Positions 53,965 to 63,572 of a stretch of DNA of 64,000 nt are shown piece by piece. Position 1 is the first letter of the stretch; each line of letters opens with the position of its first letter. Source of the DNA: Pseudomonas hormoni (lineage in GTDB: Bacteria > Pseudomonadota > Gammaproteobacteria > Pseudomonadales > Pseudomonadaceae); assembly GCF_018502625.1 (NCBI RefSeq), contig NZ_CP075566.1, forward strand, positions 2,299,001-2,363,000, in the 5' to 3' direction. Below the pieces are notes generated by a model. That model was given only the letters and a program-made list of their open reading frames with translations, was not told where the DNA came from and searched no databases. The translations under genes and the position numbers were made by a program.

Positions 53965-54132
53965 GACGACCTCCTGATCGGGAGCGGCCCCGTGACAGGG
54001 GCCCCTGAACGTATTGAGGGGCGAGCATTGTCAGGGGTTCACTTTTTCTCGCCGCAGACGGACGTGGTCCAATAGAGGGAATGTTTGCAAAGGGGAAGGT
54101 CAACCGAGCAGCTCTCTGTCGGGAGAATTACC

Positions 54133-54654
54133 ATGAGCGTCAGCCAAACCGTGGTCGAGTACCTGCGTGAGCACGATTTACTGCTGACCACTGCAGAGTC
54201 CTGCACCGCCGGAAAAATCGTCACGCTCCTTGCCGAGGTGCCGCACAGCGGTGAGTTGATCGAAAGCGGCTACGTGGTCTATTCCCCCGAAGCGAAACAA
54301 CGCTTGCTCAACGTCAGCCCTTCGACCATCGAAACGTTCAACCTGACCAGTTGTGAAGTCGCCCGGGAAATGGCGGACGGGGCGCTACGCGACAGCACTG
54401 CCAATGTTGCCGTGGCGACCACCGGCATCCTTGGGCCGGAAGACGTCGATGGCATTCCGGCCGGCACCATCTGTTTTGCCTGGGCCTATCAGACCCCTCA
54501 CGGGCGCAGTGTCTTCAGTCGACAGAAGCGGTTTTTCGGCACACGGAGTCAGGTGCAGCTGATAGCCGCAGAACATGCCTTGAAGCTGCTGCCTGATTTC
54601 CATCAGCGTGCGTTGGCCAGCGGGCCAGGCCAGGGAGAAGGTCATGAGCGATGA
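54133..54654 (+). CDS. CinA-like nicotinamide-nucleotide amidohydrolase (PncC type)
   Basis: A 173-aa protein equal to the C-terminal domain of CinA (TTAESCTAGKIVTLLAEVPHSG, GYVVYSPEAKQRLL, VAVATTGILGPEDVDGIPAG). The family deamidates NMN in pyridine nucleotide recycling. ATG 54133 has GGGAG 7 bases upstream. It overlaps the next gene by 11 bases. Compared with PncC from other bacteria it is of usual length; several pseudomonads have a second copy near recA, so this may be a paralogue. Confidence 0.87.
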   Translation: MSVSQTVVEYLREHDLLLTTAESCTAGKIVTLLAEVPHSGELIESGYVVYSPEAKQRLLNVSPSTIETFNLTSCEVAREMADGALRDSTANVAVATTGILGPEDVDGIPAGTICFAWAYQTPHGRSVFSRQKRFFGTRSQVQLIAAEHALKLLPDFHQRALASGPGQGEGHER

Positions 54655-55162
54655 ATCCGCTCAACGCGATTACCAAAGTCGCGACTATCCCGTGCAGGAC
54701 GACATGGCGTACCAGGTCAAAGTCTGGCGGTTTGAACGTGTGGGCTGGTACGTCCTGGTGGTGTTGGTTTTGCTGGCGCTGCTCGGCCTGTTTTCCCACG
54801 GGCCGTTGAGCACTCGGGACGTCTCCGGTGGCGATGGCAAGGTCCGGGTGCAGTACGAGATGTTCCACCGCAATGGCTCGACCAACGCGATGCAGATCAG
54901 CGTGATCGGTGCGCCGGATGCCACGGTCGAACTGGAGCTTTCGGCGGCGCTGCTGGACGGATTCAGCATCGAAACCCTGCAACCGCAACCCGTTCGCGCC
55001 CTGAGTGCGGGGCAGGGCATGAAGCTGTGGTTGCAAACCGATGCGCAGGGACAGGTCAACCTTTATCTGACGTTACGCGGCGACGGGCTCGGGTTGTTTC
55101 GCAGCCGTATTTCTTCCCCCGGTGCCATGCCGGTGCAGCTGGATCAATTCATTTTCCCTTAG
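54644..55162 (+). CDS. Single-pass membrane protein, unknown
   Basis: A 172-aa protein with a cytoplasmic N-terminus (about 40 residues), one membrane segment (VGWYVLVVLVLLALLGLFSH) and a periplasmic beta-rich domain (VRVQYEMFHRNGSTNAMQIS). Start 54644 has GGAG upstream. It overlaps the CinA-like gene and is followed after 7 bases by the DUF421 gene, so it is probably a partner of the latter. Confidence 0.82.
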   Translation: MSDESAQRDYQSRDYPVQDDMAYQVKVWRFERVGWYVLVVLVLLALLGLFSHGPLSTRDVSGGDGKVRVQYEMFHRNGSTNAMQISVIGAPDATVELELSAALLDGFSIETLQPQPVRALSAGQGMKLWLQTDAQGQVNLYLTLRGDGLGLFRSRISSPGAMPVQLDQFIFP

Positions 55163-55169
55163 GTGACCT

Positions 55170-55619
55170 ATGGATTCGGTATTGCGCGCGGCAGTGATGT
55201 ATCTGGCCCTGATGGTGCTGTTCAAGATTGCCGGCCGGCGCTCGCTGGCCGAATTGACCACCTTCGATTTTGTGCTGCTGATGATCATCGGCGAGGCGAC
55301 GCAACAGGCGTTGCTGGGCGATGACTTTTCCCTGACTAATTCAATGCTGGTCATCGTCACGCTGATTGCGATTGACGTTGGGCTGTCGCTGCTCAAGCAG
55401 CGCTCGCACTGGTTGTCCCAGCTGATCGATGGCGAGCCGACGATCATCGTCGAGAACGGCAAGGTGCTGCACAAGCGCCTGCGCCACGCACGTTTGATCG
55501 AGGCCGACATCATGGAGGCCGCCCGTTCGAGTCAGGGCATCGAAACCCTGGATCAGATCAAGTTTGCGATCCTTGAACGAAACGGCAAGATTTCGGTGAT
55601 TGCCCAAGACTCGCCCTGA
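55170..55619 (+). CDS. DUF421/YetF family membrane protein
   Basis: A 149-aa protein with hydrophobic segments at YLALMVLFKIAG, FDFVLLMIIGEATQQALLG and MLVIVTLIAIDVGLSLL. A soluble DUF421 part follows (LIDGEPTIIVENGKVLHKRL, RLIEADIMEAARSSQGIETL). YetF-type proteins have been linked to spore or envelope functions in other bacteria; the role here is unknown. Its last 15 codons are copied, in diverged form, three times in the downstream 188-bp array. Confidence 0.87.
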   Translation: MDSVLRAAVMYLALMVLFKIAGRRSLAELTTFDFVLLMIIGEATQQALLGDDFSLTNSMLVIVTLIAIDVGLSLLKQRSHWLSQLIDGEPTIIVENGKVLHKRLRHARLIEADIMEAARSSQGIETLDQIKFAILERNGKISVIAQDSP

Positions 55620-55628
55620 ACCGCTTTC

Positions 55629-56283
55629 TGTGGCGAGGGAGCTTGCTCCCGCCGGGCTGCGCAGCGGCCCCTTTTGTGAGCGCTGCGCACTCAAGCGCGA
55701 GCAAGCTCGCTCGCCACAGGATGCTCATTCAAAGCATAGACTTGCCGCCGGTATCCCGCAGCGCTGACCGGTGGCAAGATTCCTGTGATTTCTCAAGAGT
55801 CACCCTAAGCCGTTTTTGTGGCGAGGGAGCTTGCTCCCGCCGGGCTGCGCAGCGGCCCCTTTTGTGAGCGCTGCGCACTCAAGCGCGAGCAAGCTCGCTC
55901 GCCACAGGATGCTCATTCAAAGCATAGACTTGCCGCCGGTATCCCGAAGCGCTGACCGGTGGCAAGACTTCGGTGATTTCTCAAGAGTCACCCTAAGCCG
56001 TTTTTGTGGCGAGGGAGCTTGCTCCCGCCGGGCTGCGCAGCGGCCCCTTTTGTGAGCGCTGCGCACTCAAGCGCGAGCAAGCTCGCTCGCCACAGGATGC
56101 ACATTCAAAGCATAGGCTTGCCGCCGGTATCCCGCAGCGCTGACCGGTGGCAAGATTCCGGTGATTTCTCAAGAGTCACCCTAAGCCGCTTTTGTGGCGA
56201 GGGAGCTTGCTCCCGCCGGGCTGCGCAGCGGCCCCTTTTGTGAGCGCTGCGCACTCAAGCGCGAGCAAGCTCGGTCGGCACAG
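55629..56283. repeat. 188-bp tandem array, four REP-pair units
   Basis: Units start with TGTGGCGAGGGAGCTTGCTC at 55629, 55817, 56005 and 56193, an exact 188-base period. Each unit holds an inverted REP pair (about 95 bases). Between pairs come a degenerate copy of the last 45 bases of the SDR gene (from GCATAGACTTGCCGCC) and then a diverged copy of the last 45 bases of the DUF421 gene (GGCAAGATT ... CCCTAA). The last unit runs straight into the true SDR 3' end. Copies differ by only a few bases from one another. The array fills the whole 673-base gap between the two genes. Confidence 0.95.
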
Positions 56284-56292
56284 GATGCTCAT

Positions 56293-57150
56293 TCAAAGCA
56301 TCGGCTTGCCACCGGTAATCCCGTAGCGCTGACCGGTGATGTAGCTGGCCTCATCCGACGCCAGCAGCACATAAATCGGCGCCACTTCGACCGGTTGTCC
56401 TGGCCGTCCCAGCGGTGTTTGCCCGCCAAAGTTCTGCACTTCCTCATCCGGCATGGTCGAAACGATCAGCGGCGTCCAGATGGGCCCCGGTGCCACGCAG
56501 TTCACCCGGATGTTTTTCGGCCCCAGCATCTGCCCCAGGCCGGCGGTGAAGTTGGCAATCGCGCCTTTGGTCGTGGCGTAGGGGAGGAGGGTCGGCTTGG
56601 GCATGTCCGAATTGACCGAACTGGTGTTGATGATCGAACTACCGGGTTTCATGTGCTTCAGTGCCGCCTGGCAGATCCGGAAAATGGCGGTGATGTTGAC
56701 GTCGAAGGTCATCACCCATTCTTCGTCCGGGATGTCCTCGAAATTTTCGTGGGTCATCTGGAATGCGGCGTTGTTGACCAGGATGTCGATCCGGCCAAAG
56801 CGTTCGACGGTCTTGTCGACCAGCGCCTGGCATTGCGCTTTCTGCGCGATGTCACCAGGCAGCAACACGCACTGACGCCCGGCCTGTTCGACCCAGCGCG
56901 CGGTTTCCTGCGCGTCTTCATGTTCATTGAGGTAGGCAACGGCGACGTCCGCGCCTTCACGGGCGAAGGCGATCGCGACGGCGCGGCCGATACCGCTGTC
57001 GGCGCCGGTGATCAGGGCGATCTTGCCGTCCAGACGGCCGGAGCCTTTGTAGCTCTGCTCGCCACAATCCGGGTACGGGTCCATTTTCTTCTGGGAGCCG
57101 GGGACGGGCTGGCCCTGCTTCTTGAAGGGTGGTTTTGGATAGTCAGTCAT
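56293..57150 (-). CDS. Short-chain dehydrogenase/reductase (YghA-like)
   Basis: A 285-aa SDR with a 40-residue N-terminal extension (KPPFKKQGQPVPGSQKKMDP) as in YghA-type enzymes. The NAD(P) motif is TGADSGIGRAVAIAFAREGA, followed by NNAAF, SSVNSD with the catalytic Ser, and PYATTKGAI with the catalytic Tyr and Lys. The C-terminus is YGITGGKPML. It probably reduces or oxidises a small alcohol or aldehyde, and such genes are often stress-induced. Its 3' end is adjacent to the tandem array. Confidence 0.9.
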   Translation of the reverse strand: MTDYPKPPFKKQGQPVPGSQKKMDPYPDCGEQSYKGSGRLDGKIALITGADSGIGRAVAIAFAREGADVAVAYLNEHEDAQETARWVEQAGRQCVLLPGDIAQKAQCQALVDKTVERFGRIDILVNNAAFQMTHENFEDIPDEEWVMTFDVNITAIFRICQAALKHMKPGSSIINTSSVNSDMPKPTLLPYATTKGAIANFTAGLGQMLGPKNIRVNCVAPGPIWTPLIVSTMPDEEVQNFGGQTPLGRPGQPVEVAPIYVLLASDEASYITGQRYGITGGKPML

Positions 57151-57261
57151 CTGGAAATCTCCGTTCTCAAGGCAGAAGAGTCAAAGGGTGGACCCTGCTC
57201 TTTTGGCTTGAGTTCGGTTGGATTTCGGACGGTTGCTGAAACCTTCAAATCAACCCGACCT

Positions 57262-57357
57262 CCTGTGGGAGCTAGCCTGCTAGCGATGGCGGAGTGTCAG
57301 TCGACATAGACGCTGACTGATCCGACGCCATCGCTAGCAGGCTAGCTCCCACAGGGG
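57262..57357. repeat. REP-like pair, TGTGGGAGCTAGCCTGCTAG type
   Basis: Inverted copies (TGTGGGAGCTAGCCTGCTAG and CTAGCAGGCTAGCTCCCACA) flank a 50-base spacer between the aminotransferase and SDR genes, both on the minus strand. Confidence 0.87.
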
Positions 57358-57381
57358 GATTGTCTTTGCCTTGAGATGGAA

Positions 57382-58542
57382 TCAGGCCTTGAGATTGATC
57401 AGGCTGCGCTCCATCCGTGCAATCCCTTCCTCCAGCAACGCACGCGGGCAGCCGAAATTCAGGCGGACGAACTGTTTGCAGTCATCGCCAAAATCCAGGC
57501 CTGGGCTGAGCCCGACCTTTGCTTGTTCAAGGAAGAACTGCTGCGGATTCTCCAGACCCAGCGCCGAGCAATCGAGCCACGCCAGATAAGTGCTCTGCGG
57601 TACATTCATGGTGACGCCCGGCAGCCGGGTGCGAACCGCATCGACCAGGTAATCGCGGTTGCCTTGCAGGTAACCCACCAGCTCAGTCAGCCACGGCCCG
57701 GCTTCGGTATAAGCAACCCGCGTCGCTTCCATGCCCAGCGGGTTGACGCTGTCGACCATGCCGCAACGAGCGTGGTTGACCCGCTCACGCAAGGCCCGAT
57801 CCTGGATGATCATGAACGAGGTCTTCAGACCTGCGATGTTGTAGGCCTTGCTCGCCGACATCAGCGTGATGGTGCGCCGGGCGATTTCCAGGCTCAACGA
57901 CGCGGTGGGAATGTGTTTGCGCCCGTCGAAGCACAGTTCGGCGTGGATTTCGTCGGAGATGATCCAGGCGTCCTGTTCCCGGCAGATGTCCGCCACCGCT
58001 TGCAGTTCGTCCCGTGGAAACGCCTTGCCCAGCGGGTTGTGCGGATTGCTCAGCAGCAACGCGCCGCCACCGGCCAGCGACTGGCGCAAGGCGTCGAGTG
58101 GCGTGGCGTAGGTACCGTCAGCCAGTGTGTCGAAATTCAGTTCAACCTTGTTCAGGCCCCAATGGCCGGGGGCATGCCGCAGCGGCGGGTAGTTGGGAAC
58201 CTGGACCACGACGTTCTGTTGCGGTTGCACCAGCGCGTTCAGGGCCATGTTAAAACCCGATTCCACGCCCGGCAGGAAAATCAGTTCCTGTGGCTCGACG
58301 CGCCAGGCGTACTTGTTCCACAGATCGTTGACGATGGCGTGGCGCAAGTCATCCTGAGCCACGCTGTAGCCGAGCAACGGGTGTTCCAGACGTTTTTGCA
58401 GGGCCTGGATGATCACCGGTGGCGCGGCGAAGTCCATGTCGGCGACCCACATCGGCAATACCTCGGCCGGGTAGCGGCTCCACTTGGTACTGCCGGTGTG
58501 GTGGCGGTCGAACACCTGATCAAAATCGAAAGTCATGCTCAT
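57382..58542 (-). CDS. PatB/MalY-type PLP-dependent C-S lyase or aminotransferase
   Basis: A 386-aa fold-type I PLP enzyme. YPAEVLPMWVADMDFAAPP is typical of the MalY/PatB (cystathionine beta-lyase) group. SNPHNPLGKAF, ISDEIHAELCF and the PLP Lys in MSASKAYNIAGLKTSF follow. It would cleave cystathionine or other cysteine S-conjugates; some members also act as regulators. The start at 58542 or 58536 is uncertain because both ATGs lack a strong ribosome binding site. It is monocistronic. Confidence 0.88.
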   Translation of the reverse strand: MSMTFDFDQVFDRHHTGSTKWSRYPAEVLPMWVADMDFAAPPVIIQALQKRLEHPLLGYSVAQDDLRHAIVNDLWNKYAWRVEPQELIFLPGVESGFNMALNALVQPQQNVVVQVPNYPPLRHAPGHWGLNKVELNFDTLADGTYATPLDALRQSLAGGGALLLSNPHNPLGKAFPRDELQAVADICREQDAWIISDEIHAELCFDGRKHIPTASLSLEIARRTITLMSASKAYNIAGLKTSFMIIQDRALRERVNHARCGMVDSVNPLGMEATRVAYTEAGPWLTELVGYLQGNRDYLVDAVRTRLPGVTMNVPQSTYLAWLDCSALGLENPQQFFLEQAKVGLSPGLDFGDDCKQFVRLNFGCPRALLEEGIARMERSLINLKA

Positions 58543-58915
58543 CTCATAAAGGCCGGGATTAATTCGGCAGACATGATAAGCGCCAAGCCGTGTGGGAGCG
58601 AGCCGTGTGGAGAGGGGATTTTGTGGCGAGGGGATTTATCCCCGTTCGGCTGCGAAGCAGTCGTCAACTCTGTACACGCGGTTGGCCTTTGAAATGCTGG
58701 GGCCGCTTCGCAGCCCAACGGGGATAAATCCCCTCGCCACAAAGGTTCGGGCTCTACAGGCAGTGATGTCCAAATCTTGTCCGGCGGTCGGTTTTCACAC
58801 AGCCCGCAACAGCATTGTCTAGAGTTTCAAGTGTCGGTAGCCACGCTGCCGCCACCGTGATCGTCCAGAAAAACCCGGCAAAAGTACCGGGTCTTCACCT
58901 GATCAGGAGTGCACG
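58543..58915. other. Gap between the aminotransferase and fdnG
   Basis: This 373-base divergent intergenic region holds a REP pair of the TGTGGCGAGGGGATTT type (58622-58741) and, close to fdnG, a short inverted repeat ACCCGG/CCGGGT (58873-58892). No FNR/ANR-type TTGAT-N4-ATCAA box was seen. Promoters for both flanking genes must lie here but could not be fixed. Confidence 0.6.
58622..58741. repeat. REP palindrome pair, TGTGGCGAGGGGATTT variant
   Basis: Inverted copies (TGTGGCGAGGGGATTTATCC and GGATAAATCCCCTCGCCACA) enclose inner GGCTGCGAAGCAG and CCGCTTCGCAGCC. It is a variant of the family found at 26711 and 42341. Confidence 0.87.
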
Positions 58916-61900
58916 ATGGACCTCAACCGTCGTCAGTTCTTCAAGGTCGCCGGTATCGGCCTTGCAGGCTCGAGCCTGGGCGCGCTGGGCATGTTCCCGG
59001 CGCCAGCCTTCGCCGAGCAGGTGCGCCACTTCAAGCTTGCCCACACCCATGAAACCCGCAACACCTGCCCGTACTGCTCGGTCGGTTGCGGCTTGATCAT
59101 GTACAGCCAGGGCGATGCCGCCAAGAATGTCGCGCAAACCATCATCCACATCGAAGGCGATGCCGACCATCCGGTCAATCGCGGCACGCTGTGCCCGAAA
59201 GGCGCGGGCCTGCTGGACTTCATTCACAGCCCCGGCCGCCTGCAATACCCGCAGGTGCGCAAGCCGGGCAGCAGCGAATGGACGCGGGTGTCGTGGGATG
59301 CTGCGCTGGATCGCATCGCCGACCTGATGAAGGCCGACCGCGACGCCAACTTCATCGAGAAGAATGACCAGGGCCAAACGGTGAACCGCTGGCTGACCAC
59401 CGGTTTCCTTGCGGCCTCTGCGGCGTCCAACGAAGCGGGCTACATCACCCACAAGGTCATTCGCAGTCTCGGCATGCTGGGGTTCGATAACCAGGCGCGT
59501 GTCTGACACGGCCCGACGGTGGCAAGTCTTGCCCCGACGTACGGCCGTGGTGCCATGACCAATACCTGGACCGATATCGCCAACGCGAATCTGATCCTGG
59601 TGATGGGCGGCAACGCAGCAGAAGCGCACCCGTGCGGTTTCAAATGGGTGACCGAAGCCAAGGCGCACAACGCCGCGAGGCTGATCGTGGTCGACCCGCG
59701 ATTCACCCGCACCGCGTCCGTGGCCGACTATTACGCGCCCATCCGCACCGGCACCGACATTGCCTTTATGGGCGGACTGATCAATTACCTGCTGACCGAG
59801 GACAAGATCCAGCACGAGTACGTGCGCAACTACACCGACGTGTCGTTCATCGTCAAAGCCGGGTATGGCTTCGAGGACGGAATCTTCAGCGGGTACGACG
59901 TGGCCAAGCGCGCGTATACCGACAAGTCCGGCTGGGGTTATGAACTCGGTGAAGACGGCTTCGTCAAGGTCGACCCGACCCTGCAAGACCCGCATTGCGT
60001 CTACCAACTGATGAAGCAGCATTACAGCCGCTACAACATCGAGCTGGCCAGTCAGATTTGCGGCATGCCCGTGGAGGCCATGCAAAAGATCTGGGATGAG
60101 ATTGCCACCTGTTCGCAACCGGGCAAGACCATGACGATCCTCTATGCCCTGGGCTGGACGCAGCATTCGATCGGTTCGCAGATCATTCGCAGCGCCGCCA
60201 TGGTGCAGTTGCTGCTGGGCAACGTCGGCATGCCGGGCGGGGGCGTCAATGCCTTGCGCGGGCACTCCAATATCCAGGGGCTGACCGACCTCGGGCTGCT
60301 GTCCAATGCGCTGCCGGGCTATCTGACGCTGCCGCAGGACGCGGAGCAGGACTACAACGCCTACATCACCAAACGCACGCAAAAACCCTTGCGGCCGGGG
60401 CAACTGTCCTACTGGCAGAACTACAGCAAATTCCACGTCAGCCTGATGAAAGCCTGGTACGCCGGCAACGCCACGATCGAGAACAATTGGGCGTATGACT
60501 ATTTGCCGAAACTCGACATCCCCAACTACGACATTCTCAAAGTGTTCGACCTGATGGGGCAGGGCAAGGTCAACGGCTACATGTGCCAGGGCTTCAACCC
60601 GATTGCCGCGCTGCCCGACAAAAACCGGGTGATGGCGGCGCTGGCCAAGTTGAAATGGCTGGTGGTGATGGACCCGCTGTCCACCGAAACCTCGGAGTTC
60701 TGGCGCAACGTCGGTCCCTACAACGACGTGGAAACCGCGGGCATCCAGACCGAAGTGATTCGCCTGCCCACCACCTGTTTCGCCGAGGAAGACGGCTCGC
60801 TGGTCAACAGCAGTCGCTGGCTGCAATGGCACTGGAAAGGCGCCGACGGCCCTGGCGAAGCGCGCACCGACGTACAGATCATGAGCGAGCTGTTCCTGCG
60901 CCTGCGTCAGCGCTATCAAGCCAATGGTGGTACTTATCCCGACCCGATCCTCAAACTGTCGTGGCCCTACAAGATTGCCGACGAACCGACGCCGGAAGAG
61001 CTGGCCAGGGAAATTAACGGCTACGCCACGACCGACTTCACCGATGCGACGGGTGTGGCGATCAAGGGCAATGCGCAACTGGCCGGCTTCGGCCAACTCA
61101 AGGACGACGGCAGCACCGCGTCAGGCTGCTGGATTTTCTGCGGCAGCTGGACCGAGACCGGTAACCAGATGGCCCGGCGCGACAACAGCGACCCGTACGG
61201 CATGAAACAGCATCAGGGATGGGCGTGGGCCTGGCCGGCAAACCGACGGATTCTCTACAACCGCGCCTCGTGCGACCCGCAAGGCAAACCGTGGGACGAG
61301 AAAAAACGTCTGGTGTGGTGGAACGGCAAAGTCTGGGGCGGAACCGACGTGCCGGACTTCAAGGCCGACTCGCCACCGGAAGCCGGCATGAACCCGTTCA
61401 TCATGAACCCCGAAGGCGTGGCGCGGTTCTTTGCCGTGGACAAGATGAACGAAGGCCCGTTCCCGGAACACTACGAGCCGTTCGAAACGCCCATCGGCAT
61501 CAACCCGCTGCACCCGGATAACAAGAAAGCCACCAGCAACCCGGCAGCGCGGATCTTCGATTCGGTGTGGGATTCCCTCGGCGTAGCCAAGGACTATCCG
61601 TACGCCGCCACCAGTTACCGCCTGACCGAGCATTTCCACTTCTGGAGCAAGCATTGCAAGCTCAACGCAATTGCCCAGCCGGAGCAGTTCGTCGAGATCG
61701 GCGAGGTGCTGGCCAAGGAAAAAGGCATCGTTGCCGGTGACCGGGTGCGGGTCAGCAGCAAGCGCGGGCACATCGAAGCGGTGGCGGTGGTGACCAAGCG
61801 GATACGTCCGCTGCAGGTCAACAATCAGGTGGTGCACCAGATCGGCATCCCGTTGCACTGGGGATTTACCGGGCTCACGCGTCACGGATACCTGACCAAC

Positions 61901-61981
61901 ACCCTGGTGCCGTTCCTCGGCGATGGCAACACTCAGACCCCGGAATCCAAGTCATTCCTGGTCAACGTGGAGAAAGTCTAA
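58916..61981 (+). CDS. fdnG: Formate dehydrogenase-N, selenocysteine alpha subunit
   Basis: A 1021-aa molybdopterin enzyme that oxidises formate in the periplasm. The Tat signal is NRRQFFKVAGIGLAGSSLGA. The [4Fe-4S] site is NTCPYCSVGCGLI with GTLCPKGAG. An in-frame TGA at 59504-59506 is codon 197 (after NQARV, before HGP) and is read as selenocysteine, as in E. coli FdnG; a SECIS hairpin follows it. Downstream sequence stays open to 61981 and matches the family (ANLILVMGGNAAEAHP, GNVGMPGGGVNALRGH). fdnH starts right after the stop. Plain ORF callers split this gene into two. Confidence 0.95.
59504..59544 (+). promoter_or_regulatory. SECIS element for selenocysteine insertion
   Basis: After the TGA at 59504 the RNA folds as CGG, a bulged U, GGCAA, loop GUC, UUGCC, CCG (59517-59536). 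Counting from the U of UGA, the bulged U is position 17 and the loop G and U are positions 23 and 24. These are the positions remembered as critical for SelB binding in E. coli fdhF/fdnG. The element lies inside the coding sequence, as in bacteria generally. Confidence 0.85.
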
Positions 61982-62917
61982 ATGGCCAGCCAAGACATCA
62001 TTGCCCGTTCGGCCACCACGACGGTTTCGCCATCGGTGCGCAATCAGGAGGAAGTGGCCAAGCTGATCGACACCACCAAGTGCATCGGCTGCAAGGCCTG
62101 CCAGGTCGCCTGTTCGGAATGGAACGAGTTGCGCGACGACGTCGGTCACAACCTCGGCACTTACGACAATCCCCAGGACCTGAGCGCCGAAACCTGGACC
62201 CTGATGCGCTTCACCGAGCACGAAACCGACGCCGGCAACCTCGAGTGGCTGATCCGCAAGGACGGCTGCATGCATTGCGCCGAGCCGGGCTGCCTGGCGG
62301 CGTGCCCGAGTCCAGGGGCGATCATCAAGCACGCCAACGGCATCGTCGATTTCGATCAGGACCATTGCATCGGCTGCGGTTATTGCATCACCGGCTGCCC
62401 GTTCAACATCCCGCGGATCTCGCAAAAGGATCACAAGGCCTACAAGTGCACGCTGTGCTCCGACCGGGTCGCGGTGGGCCTGGAACCGGCCTGCGTGAAA
62501 ACCTGCCCGACCGGAGCGATTGTGTTCGGCACCAAGGACGACATGAAGGAACACGCCGCCGAACGCATCGTCGACCTCAAGAGCCGCGGCTTCGCCAACG
62601 CCGGTCTGTACGACCCCGAAGGTGTGGGCGGCACGCACGTCATGTACGTGTTGCATCACGCCGACACGCCGGTGCTGTACGCCGGTTTACCGAACAGCCC
62701 GACGATCAGTCCGCTGGTGGAGTTGTGGAAAGGCGTGAGCAAACCCTTGGGTCTGTTGGCCATGGGGCTGGCGGTGCTGGCCGGGTTCTTCCATTACGTG
62801 CGCATTGGCCCGCAGATTGTCGAGGAAGACGAACTTCCGATCCTCAAAGACTCTGCGGTGCATGAAGTCGACCCGGCGGTGCACACCTTCGATCCGCGCG
62901 GGGAGGACAGACCATGA
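61982..62917 (+). CDS. fdnH: Formate dehydrogenase-N iron-sulfur beta subunit
   Basis: A 311-aa electron-transfer subunit with four ferredoxin-type Cys clusters ([71 protein letters not shown]) and one C-terminal membrane segment ([18 protein letters not shown]). It carries electrons from the alpha subunit to the cytochrome. It starts one base after the fdnG stop and overlaps fdnI by 4 bases. Confidence 0.96.
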   Translation: MASQDIIARSATTTVSPSVRNQEEVAKLIDTTKCIGCKACQVACSEWNELRDDVGHNLGTYDNPQDLSAETWTLMRFTEHETDAGNLEWLIRKDGCMHCAEPGCLAACPSPGAIIKHANGIVDFDQDHCIGCGYCITGCPFNIPRISQKDHKAYKCTLCSDRVAVGLEPACVKTCPTGAIVFGTKDDMKEHAAERIVDLKSRGFANAGLYDPEGVGGTHVMYVLHHADTPVLYAGLPNSPTISPLVELWKGVSKPLGLLAMGLAVLAGFFHYVRIGPQIVEEDELPILKDSAVHEVDPAVHTFDPRGEDRP

Positions 62918-63567
62918 TTCGCAAACAGATCCTGCGCTACACCTCGAACCAGCGCACCAACCACTGGCTGGTGGCGATCTCCTTCTTCATGGCGGCGCTG
63001 TCGGGGCTGGCGCTGTTTCATCCGGCGCTCTTCTGGCTCAGCAACCTGTTCGGCGGCGGGCCGTGGACGCGCATCCTGCATCCGTTCATGGGCGTGGTGA
63101 TGTTCGTGTTGTTCCTCGGTCTGGTGATTCAATTCTTTCGGGCGAACTTCTTTATCAGCAATGACCGCTTGTGGCTGCGCCGCGTCGGGCGGGTGATCCA
63201 GAACGAGGAGGAGGGCGTACCGCCGATCGGCAAGTACAACCCGGGGCAGAAGCTGCTGTTCTGGACGTTGCTGCTGTGCATGCTGGTGCTGCTGTTCAGC
63301 GGGTTGGTGATCTGGCGCGCGTATTTCAGCGAGTATTTCGGCATCACCTCGATTCGCTGGGCGATGCTGCTGCATGCCTTGGCGGGATTTGTATTGGTGT
63401 TGAGCATCATCGTGCACATCTACGCTGGTATCTGGATCAAGGGCTCGGTCAGCGCCATGGTGCATGGCTGGGTCAGCCGCGCCTGGGCAAGGAAACACCA
63501 TGAACTCTGGTACCGGGAAGTGACGCGCGACGAACACCCCGAACGGCCGGTCAGTAAAAAAGGATAA
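62914..63567 (+). CDS. fdnI: Formate dehydrogenase-N cytochrome b gamma subunit
   Basis: A 217-aa cytochrome b556 subunit with four membrane segments ([80 protein letters not shown]). Probable haem ligands are His in the first and last segments. It anchors the enzyme and passes electrons to quinone. Its ATG overlaps the fdnH stop. Confidence 0.95.
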   Translation: MIRKQILRYTSNQRTNHWLVAISFFMAALSGLALFHPALFWLSNLFGGGPWTRILHPFMGVVMFVLFLGLVIQFFRANFFISNDRLWLRRVGRVIQNEEEGVPPIGKYNPGQKLLFWTLLLCMLVLLFSGLVIWRAYFSEYFGITSIRWAMLLHALAGFVLVLSIIVHIYAGIWIKGSVSAMVHGWVSRAWARKHHELWYREVTRDEHPERPVSKKG

Positions 63568-63572
63568 GCACC

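Noticed and set aside
53965..54103. N-terminal extension of the antiporter ORF back to 54103
   Set aside because: The added 76 residues are low-complexity and hydrophilic, and lie in another frame than the well-signalled 30-codon ORF; membrane homology begins at 53875.
55643..56243. Three overlapping similar ORFs of 74-79 codons on the plus strand
   Set aside because: They arise because the 188-bp REP array is open in one frame; they have no ribosome binding site, and the frame passes through palindromes and remnants of neighbouring genes.
55629..56283. Possible CRISPR array
   Set aside because: The period is 188 bases with no unique spacers of CRISPR size; the repeated unit is a REP pair with gene-end remnants.
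59504..59518. A split of fdnG into two genes or a nonsense mutation
   Set aside because: The TGA sits at the known selenocysteine position, frame and homology continue, and a SECIS hairpin with the critical bases follows.
58895..61096. A 733-codon ORF on the minus strand opposite fdnG
   Set aside because: It lies antisense to a clear enzyme gene and its composition reflects the complement of fdnG codons; no family motif appears.
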